The position numbers were made by a program, and so were the translations under genes. From Aplectana chamaeleonis (Eukaryota > Nematoda > Chromadorea > Rhabditida > Cosmocercidae), in assembly GCA_029168955.1 (NCBI GenBank), contig JAPDOI010000287.1, positions 62,001-126,000 of the forward strand: a stretch of DNA of 64,000 nucleotides. The letters run 5' to 3'. How positions within the stretch are numbered: position 1 is the stretch's first letter; each line of letters starts with the position of its first letter. Below, piece after piece: positions 57,269 to 64,000 of the stretch. The notes beneath the pieces are model-generated. The model saw only the letters and a list, made by a program, of their open reading frames with translations, was not told the origin of the DNA and did no database searches.

Positions 57269-58875
57269 TCGTATGTGTAAGACTGTGTGTGTAAGACTAC
57301 GTTCGAACCCACTCTGGACGAAGTGAGAGCCGCGATTCAGCGTCTGAAAAACCGAAAGGCGCCTGGTGTAGACAGCGTTACTGCTGAAGCGATCAAGGCA
57401 GGTGGTGATGTGTTACAACGACGGTTACATCAGCTAATCCTCCTCGTATGGCAGTCAGAAAACGTCCCATCTACCTGGAAAAAGGCTATCGTTGTGCCCA
57501 TTCACAAAAAGGGTGATGCCAGGGACTGTAAAAACTATCGCGGAATCAGTCTGTTACCAATCGTTGGTAAAGTCTTCACGAGGATAATCCAGTCCAGACT
57601 TCAACGCCATCGAGAGCATACCAGTCGCGAGGAACAGGCAGGATTTCGTCCTGGTCGAGGCTGCAGCGATCAAATATTCGCACTTCGTCAACTTTTGAGG
57701 AAAGGATCCGCTGTGGGAAAGCGGGTTGTTATTACCTTCATCGACTTCAAGTCGGCCTTTGACTGCGTGCACTGGCCTGCCTTGTGGAGAACATTGGAGT
57801 GCGAACACGTTCCGGAGAAAATTGTGAAGCTCCTGCAGGAACATACAGCGGTTCAACTAGCTGCATTCGCGTCGGGGACAAGCTGTCCGAAGAATTTGCG
57901 GTCAATGCAGGAGTCCGGCAAGGAGATGTGATTTCGCCACTGCTATTCAACACTGTGGTCGACGCCATTATGAGAAAGGTTTTCAAAGATAGAAGAGGGG
58001 TCCAATATGGCGATAACGAGTTCCTCACAGACTTGATGTTTGCGGACGACAGCGCTGTGTTCACCGATACTGATATGGAAGCTACGAATTTGATGAAGGA
58101 TATAGCAGATATCGCGGATTCGTACGGTCTACGGATAAATAAGGACAAGACCAAAGTCATGACGTCAGACGGTTCACGTGCTTCTGTGTTCTTCGAAGGA
58201 GCTGAGCTCCAGCAAGTTGAGGAGTTCAAGTACTTAGGATCGGTGGCACAACTGAGATACAGTGCAGGATCGGGCAGGCGTGTGCTGCTTTTGCTTCACT
58301 AGGCTGGTGTCTGTGTAAAAAGGGCAATGTGTCAATCAAGACCAAGATGCGGATCTTCCGATCTCTTATAATGCCGATTCTATTGTACGGCTCAGAGTCG
58401 TGGACCTTGCTCAAGTCGGATCTCAGCAAGCTAGAGGTCTTCCAAATGCGGTGTTTGCGGCTAATTCTCGGAACAACGTTAAGAGATCGCATACGCAACG
58501 ACGTTATACGAGACAGCTGCGACCATCAACCGACAATCGAGGAACAAATCCGAACGAAAAGGTTGCGCTGGTTTGGACACGTATGCAGAATGGAAGCCAG
58601 TCGACTACCGCACAGCTTGCTATGGAGAAAACGCCCAAAACCATGGAAGGTCGAGAGAACTGCCCCGAAGAAGACGTGGGTGAAGCAAGTCGAAGCTGAT
58701 CTGAAATCTCAACGGTGCAGTGTCGTTAACGCTAAAATAATTGCGGCTAATCGTTCTGAATGGAAGCGTATCGTTCAGGCCACTGGAGCTCCTATGGCAC
58801 CTACAGCAGTGTACTGGTTGAGAGGTCATCCCGCTCCGCCAGCCGCCAGCTAATGGGATGAGTGAGTGAGTGAGT
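57269..58875 (+). mobile_element. 5'-truncated RTE-type LINE insertion (copy B only)
   Basis: Flanked by GTGTAAGAC at 57,260-57,268 and 58,876-58,884. Copy A has this word once (37,902-37,910) in otherwise identical sequence. The element ends in GATGAGTGAGTGAGTGAGT after the stop, a short-repeat tail as in RTE elements. Two more GTGTAAGAC words (57,275-57,283 and 57,289-57,297) sit at the 5' junction before the coding part. The insertion lies in the 3' UTR of the older CR1-like LINE. Confidence 0.93.
57298..58853 (+). pseudogene. RTE-clade reverse transcriptase, frameshifted
   Basis: Reverse transcriptase of an RTE-type LINE in three frame segments. Segment 1 (to ~57,842): RLKNRKAPGVDSVTAEAIK, WKKAIVVPIHKKGDARDCKN, YRGISLLPIVGKVFTRI, EEQAGFRPGRGCSDQIF and motif A TFIDFKSAFDCVHW. 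A one-base change near 57,842 shifts to segment 2: NAGVRQGDVISPLLFN (motif B) and DLMFADDSAVF (motif C, ~58,034-58,066, catalytic DD present), then GLRINKDKTKVM. A deletion near 58,240 shifts to segment 3: MPILLYGSESWTLL, TKRLRWFGHVCRM and the C-terminus to the stop at 58,853. The N-terminal endonuclease is missing through truncation. Not functional as it stands. Confidence 0.92.
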
Positions 58876-58884
58876 GTGTAAGAC

Positions 58885-60462
58885 AATCGTGGAAAAACAT
58901 GAATGAGATGAAAACTACCTATGTATAAGGGAGCATACCTTATCACTTGAACTTGATTGAAGGGCGATATCAAACATTACATGGTTAGATATTCATGGCC
59001 TTAGCAGCTTCCAAAAATGCGGCCCTTGAAAGTGGTTGTTCTACACGGCGTGTCTACTGTTTTGCTCAAAGTGATAAAAAGTGATCGCGCTCGGGCTGTG
59101 AAACTAACGGCTCTAAATCTGGATTTCTGGTTACGGTAGGAGATTTTCAATTGTCCTTCTCGGGTTGTGATACAATTGTGTAAAACTCAGTAGCGTCAAC
59201 TTTTAACAAGTGATGAATGATTTTGTGAACCGTGCATGCATCGTATACCCTTCTTCTTGATTCCAACGTTAGTAATCCTAGAATTGAGTTCCTCTCCGTA
59301 GATGGTGGGACACTAGAGTATTGATAGCCTTTAGATCTAACGAAAACCTTCCTTTCGAAGTTGCTTTGTATTTTCTCGATTTTGATAATATCTCTTTTCC
59401 TAGTTGGATTCAACACCGTGCAACCCCATTCAACTAGCGGTCGCATATAAGTTTTGTACGCTTTGATAAGAGCATTTCTATCTTCTGTGGATAACGTCTT
59501 TAATATGTGAAACGTTCGTATCATAGCCTTCTGACACATTATATCATAGTGAACTGAAAAATTTAGCTCATTTGTGTAAACAAATCCTAGATCTCTGACT
59601 GAACTGATCGGGTTAATAGAACTAGTATTCAAATGGTATGTCGGTGGTGTTCTAGAGGAACCTATTCTTAGATGCAATGTTTTCTCTGGAGACAATGGGA
59701 GTTAGCATTCTCGAGACCATGTAACCAAGTTATCAACCGCTGACTGCTTAGGCGTTGTGCCGTCGACCCGTGAGACATCGCCGTAAATTGTCAGGTCATC
59801 TGCATTCTGTTTACAACTTATCCCATCTTATTTCTAGCAGCTTTGGTACTTCTGCTGTATAGATGTTGAAAAGTATAGGTGATAGGACTCCTCTCTGAGG
59901 AACACCGCTGGTGACACTCTTGACACTGGAGAGTAGCCCGTTGATATTCACCTAGATTGCTCTACCCGTAAGGTATCCTCTCGACCATGACTTTATCGTT
60001 GAATGAAAACCGATAACATCTAATCGGTGCAAAAGATTGGCAGTACTCACTCGATCGAAAGGTTTTTGGAAGTCGAAGTATATAACATCGCAACACTTTT
60101 TGTCGTCTAGAAAGTTCGTCCAATCATTTAGGCTTTTTAAAAGATTCGTTTCAGCAGACCTTCCCTCCACGAAACCATGCTGACTTTTCGGAATAATTTG
60201 ATTTTCATAAAGCTGGCCTTCTACGTGTTCCTTGATATTTTTCTTTATGAGTCTGCAGAAAAATGGCGTGATACTAATTGGTCTGAATTTTTTTGGATCA
60301 GACGCAGGTTGTTTTTTTTTTCAAAACTAGCGTAACATTAAAATATTTCCACCGGTTTGGCACTTGCAACAGTAAAATCGATTGATTATACAAAAACGAT
60401 AACTGGCCTGAAGTTGTGTGTGCGACATTTCGTATGAACTGAAAGGATCTCATCAGGTGTTA
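58885..60462 (-). pseudogene. 5'-truncated CR1-like LINE, degenerate (copy B)
   Basis: Counterpart of 37,911-39,485. Rear frame 59,695-59,147 (SVRDLGFVYTNELNFSVHYD, KAYKTYMRPLVEWGCTV) and front frame 60,170-59,952 (VIYFDFQKPFDRVSTANLL). Additional stops relative to copy A (TAG replaces the CCC codon at ~59,704) shorten both. Separated from its 3' tail by the RTE insertion. Confidence 0.85.
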
Positions 60463-60489
60463 AGGAATTAGAAGACGGCCATCTCAGAT

Positions 60490-60675
60490 ATTTGCCGGGT
60501 CCGACCCCAGCCTGAACGGGGTCCGACCCCAGATTTCTGTCGGGTCGGACCCTTCCTTTCTCCCTCCACGTCGGCGTAGTTGCCCGACGTGGGGGGAAAA
60601 TAACTTTGCCCGACGTGGGGGGAAAATGCAGGTTTTGCCGGACGTGGGGGGGGGGAATGCAGAGGCTGTGACGTC
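60490..60675. repeat. GC-rich CCCGACGTGGGG segment (copy B)
   Basis: Counterpart of 39,490-39,700, also with a single GTGACGTCATC at ~60,668. Confidence 0.6.
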
Positions 60676-60751
60676 ATCAATCTGCGATTCCACGCTTCGG
60701 ATCGCTCCGCCTTAGCTACCTAATAACTACGTTTAGTAGCTAAATGGTACG

Positions 60752-60759
60752 TAGCTAAA
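60752..60759. other. 8-bp templated filler at an 865-bp deletion junction
   Basis: Between GGTACG and TTTTCTGC copy B has TAGCTAAA, identical to the TAGCTAAA ten bases upstream (60,736-60,743). Copy A has 865 bp there instead. Confidence 0.8.
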
Positions 60760-61706
60760 TTTTCTGCAAAAATCATATGATTGCGAAAATTGATAATTTA
60801 GATGAATTGCCATGTTCCAGAACGCATACCGGTTTCGGCAGAAGCTGGTTCTTCGAATTCTCCCTGTATTGCCTTATATCGTTCCTAAAAGTCATTTCTT
60901 TACCCATAACAAAAATATTCTATCATTGAGTGGAATTGCCTAGTTCGTGTGTGCGTTTGTATGAGTAAGTTAATGTATATGACCTTTTACTCGGCATGAC
61001 TTCAAGGCGCACAATGCCACGGGTCTGGGATGCAAGTGCGGTCAGGGCCGGGATGAAGGCGCGGAAGTCAGAAGAAGGGCGCAACACTTCCCAAGGGTGC
61101 ACAGAACGCCGTTACAAGGATGCTGGGCTCTGAAAGAGTGCGCGGTTCGTTCTCAAAGGTGAGCAGTATCCCTCCAAAGCGAAAGACGTCGTAGAACGTG
61201 AGCAGGAACCTAGGAGAGAGTGTGCAGGACGTCGAGAAAAAGCTGCTGGACTTCATACATGGTGTGCGTGACATCTGGTCACATCGGTAGGAAACCGTAT
61301 GAAACAATAACCCCTTTACGTTTTCTCCTGTTTACCACTCATTTCGATCGAACAGATAATCGCATTCACTAACTTCTCCAGCTTAAGTTCATAAACAATC
61401 AAATTTTGAGTTAATCAAAAGTGCCTCAACGAAAGCAAAAGCCTCCTTCTAATTCATTCAGAAATTAGACTGGCAACGTTTCCGTTGGTTACGGAAACGT
61501 TACTTAAAAATATATGCACTCTATCGTAGAATCACTTGCTTTATTAAAATCGAGTAAAATTTCTATGATTCCCATTACCCCCTTTTTATAGTGATTAGTG
61601 AAGAGGAATTGTACTTCAAAATATTTGAAAAGCGTAGAACAGAAAGGTCGTTCAGAAACACAGTTGTGAAGGCCGTTGAGGCGATCTGTCTGGCTGCTAC
61701 ACCCCG

Positions 61707-62775
61707 CAAAATTTCATTTTTCTCCAAAAAAAAATGAAAATTTCACGACTCTCGGGGCACCATTTTTTTCAGCTTCATTTGGTGTCAAGTTTTAAAGAGA
61801 AGCGAAAGCTGTTGTAATATTTTTTAGGGTCCAGTTCGGTCGCGGCTACCGTGTGGACCCAAAAGGGTCATGTATTAAAAATTTTACGAACCCCCCCCCA
61901 AATTTTCATTTTTTTTTTCGAATTTTTTAAAAAATATTACGATCCCCCGTTGTGGCCGGCCACAACGCTGCTCAACCCTGTTTTGAAAAGCGGAAATCGG
62001 AAAGGCAAAAACTGGAATTTAGCACAGCCTGGAACAGTTATAATCAGGGATATACCAAAATAAAGTTTTTGGAAACAGAGACAAATCCCAAAAAACAGGC
62101 AGAAAACAGAAAATTTTGGTCGTCGGAGTGAAAATTGAAATTTTTTTAAAAGTTTTCAGCTGATCGGTTTCAACCGAGTGCGCCCTCCACGACACATTCC
62201 AACCTCCTGAATGGTCTTATAACCAGAAATAATTAAATTTCAATTTCCCCACAATTGAATACAATAACCTCAAAAATATATATTAAAGATATACTATTAC
62301 CTGCATTTGGTGCTTTCCATAGAAATGGTAAAGAGGTGGTGCCGAGATCACGACCATATTGAGGTAAAAGAAAGCGCTGCTCCTGGCTGAGGTCGCAGGG
62401 GAATATGGCTAGACAGAAAGACCTCCTTCGTGAATTTGTTCATGAGTTACCTGAAAAAGCTCATAAAGAGCATCCACACACAAAAAAAAACAGCTCAACA
62501 CGCAGGAACACAGGAGAAACGAGAATGAATTTAGTCGCGCGGCGTCACCCACGCAGGCGAACAGGAAAAGAACATGATAAACACGAATGGACGAATTTGG
62601 ACACTTCTTTGGTGACGTCGCGCTACCGAAATCATTCGCGTAAAATAAAAAGCTTCTGCCGCGACTGCAGACCAAGTCACCCATCAGAAGTCAGCCATAA
62701 TATTAATGCAAAAAAAGCCATGGCTAGGATATCTTCCATACTTGGGCAAAACTGTAAATATTTTAGAATTTCGAA
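61707..62775. other. Right flank of the duplication; no recognised gene
   Basis: AT-rich with A, T and C homopolymers near 61,720-61,930. A 131-codon plus frame (62,405-62,800) begins with ATG shortly after GGTCGCAGGGGAAT and is rich in Arg, Lys and His (ARQKDLLREFVHELPEKAHK). I know no family for it, and a 91-codon frame overlaps it on the other strand. Confidence 0.4.
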
Positions 62776-62832
62776 TTTTCGAATATATTCGAAAACCTGA
62801 TTTTCTTTGAATTTTCGAGTATACTCGAAAAT
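62776..62832. repeat. Two perfect AT-rich palindromes with TTCGA cores
   Basis: TTTTCGAATATATTCGAAAA at 62,776-62,795 and TTTTCGAGTATACTCGAAAA at 62,812-62,831 (extendable by one base each side). Both are exact 20-bp palindromes 36 bp apart, surrounded by more TTCGAA words to ~62,890. Confidence 0.9.
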
Positions 62833-62986
62833 AAAAATTTTCGAATTTTCGAATAATTTTTCTACTTTTCGGATAAATTTTCTCGAATTCACGAATGATA
62901 GTCTGATTTTAAAAATTAGTTTTGAGCTGTCATTTACTGTACTATCACTTTGTGGAAATAGTCATCGGCCTACCACAATGCTAGTC

Positions 62987-63081
62987 GCTATTCATAGTGA
63001 CGCGTGACGCGTCGCTATGAACAGCGCGTAGCGCGCGGACGTGGCGTTGATGTGTTGATAGCCGACGCCACGCCCGCGCGC
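62987..63081. repeat. Two adjacent GC-rich hairpins
   Basis: Stem 1: GCTATTCATAGTGACGCG (62,987-63,004) with its near-complement at 63,008-63,025 (16 of 18 pairs). Stem 2: GCGCGCGGACGTGGCG (63,031-63,046) with 63,066-63,081 (15 of 16 pairs). This marks the start of a GC-rich tract to ~63,660. Confidence 0.8.
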
Positions 63082-63089
63082 GTGACGCC

Positions 63090-63665
63090 CGCTCCGCCAT
63101 GGTGGCGGCCGTAACAATTTTTGTTATTTTCATTATTAATCCGTCTTCAAATTCATTTTGTTTAATAATAACTAATTTTAGTGCTATCTTCTGCTACTAT
63201 GATAGTGATCGCATGTACAGATTTCGCATGCCCAGCAAAGTTAGGGACCCATTCTAATCCGCTCCGCCATAGCGTCGCCGCTGGAGTATTAAAGTCTCCG
63301 CAAGCGCGTCACGCGCGTTTAGCACAAGACGCTTGGCTTCAGGCGAGAATTGGCCACCACTATACCTTTCCGGGAGCGCCTTATCGCACACAAGCGCCGA
63401 GACCCTAGCGCCGCTCTCAAGACCTACTACCGCGGCGCGGCCGGGCGCTATAGCGGTAAACGTTTTCTCTGCTACCGCCGCGTTTATCATTTTACTTAGG
63501 TGTCGTTTATACTTCGGCCGTCGAGCGGCGCGGCGAAAAGCAATCCTACAATATCGATCGTGCCGCGCCGCGTGATCAATATTACAGAAATTCACTTCGC
63601 CAACAGCCTCTCGGCGGCGGAATTATAAACGTTTCCTCAATATCGATCGTGCCGCGCCGTGCAGG
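63090..63665. other. GC-rich tract with a 21-bp direct repeat
   Basis: ATATCGATCGTGCCGCGCCG occurs at 63,551-63,570 and 63,640-63,659, 89 bp apart. A 113-codon minus frame (63,254-63,595) covers much of the tract, overlapped by an 80-codon plus frame. Neither matches a family I know. High G+C alone favours open frames, so I do not call a gene. Confidence 0.45.
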
Positions 63666-64000
63666 ACTGTGCGTAACAGAATTTTGTTAGTAAAAAGTTT
63701 TCAAATTCCTCGTAATTCGCAAATCGTAATTCACAAGGCCTGAGCAAAACCAAACCTTCCCAGCCAAGCGAAGACCACTCCAAGCTAATGTTTCCAGAGT
63801 AGTCCTCTGGAACGGAGGGTTTTGAAGCTAAAACCCTGGCACTGTCCATATCTGCCTGACAGCTACATAATAAAATGCAAAACGAGAGAAAATGGTTTGC
63901 GTTGGCTGGCCGTTCAAGCCAGCCTCTCCCACCGATGGAGCGCCTTACGTTGACGCAATATTTCGAACGATCCAAGCATGTGAGAACCCCAAATCGGTCG
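63666..64000. repeat. Repeat debris at the window end
   Basis: CGTAATTCGCAAATCGTAATT and GCAAAACCAAACCT (63,708-63,760) echo 27,600-27,680 and 22,955-22,970, where the same words precede hairpins. A minus frame (63,637-63,975) is unrecognised. Confidence 0.4.

Noticed and set aside
62776..62890. Heat-shock element cluster
   Set aside because: TTC and GAA are directly abutted, whereas the heat-shock element needs two bases between alternating nGAAn/nTTCn blocks.

Overview
The window looks like a gene-poor, repeat-dense stretch of a nematode nuclear genome. The evidence is CR1-like and RTE-like LINEs, a Tc1/mariner relic, TTAA-flanked MITEs, foldback elements, AT-rich spacers and (TTTA)n LINE tails. 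A strongylid (hookworm-like) worm is my best guess, but that is inference. I found no complete host gene, tRNA or rRNA, and no bacterial-style operon.

Layout. (1) 1-10.3 kb: a broken CR1-like LINE on the minus strand, a large foldback element (1023-3015), a reading frame of unknown function (3228-3701), a four-copy 232-bp tandem repeat, old MITE-type repeats, and a second, inverted and rearranged copy of the unknown frame plus foldback (8594-10116). (2) 10.33-22.68 kb: a 12.35-kb satellite of about 293 copies of a 42-bp unit. Nearly every unit carries the perfect 16-bp palindrome CTGATGACGTCATCAG, whose centre is the CREB/ATF-type site TGACGTCA. The array has a ~2.2-kb higher-order period and diverged units at its left edge. 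(3) 23,159-41,592 (copy A) and 41,593-61,706 (copy B): a head-to-tail segmental duplication of about 18.4 kb. Both copies hold the same mosaic of dead LINEs, a Tc1-like relic, inverted repeats and minisatellites. (4) 61.7-64 kb: single-copy flank with perfect AT palindromes and GC-rich hairpins.

Copies A and B act as a natural before/after comparison. Copy B has gained a 1.6-kb CR1-like LINE with an open 520-codon frame (target-site duplication TTGTT), a 1.6-kb RTE-type LINE (9-bp duplication GTGTAAGAC) and TTAA-flanked MITEs. It has also lost 865 bp, leaving an 8-bp templated filler. Copy A has its own MITE insertions. Together these show several element families that moved after the duplication.

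Nearly all long open frames between 10.3 and 22.7 kb are artefacts: the unit is 42 bp (14 codons), so any stop-free frame stays open. The most unusual object is the satellite. Its CRE-like dyads recur every 42 bp, which equals four turns of B-DNA, so all sites would face the same side of the helix.
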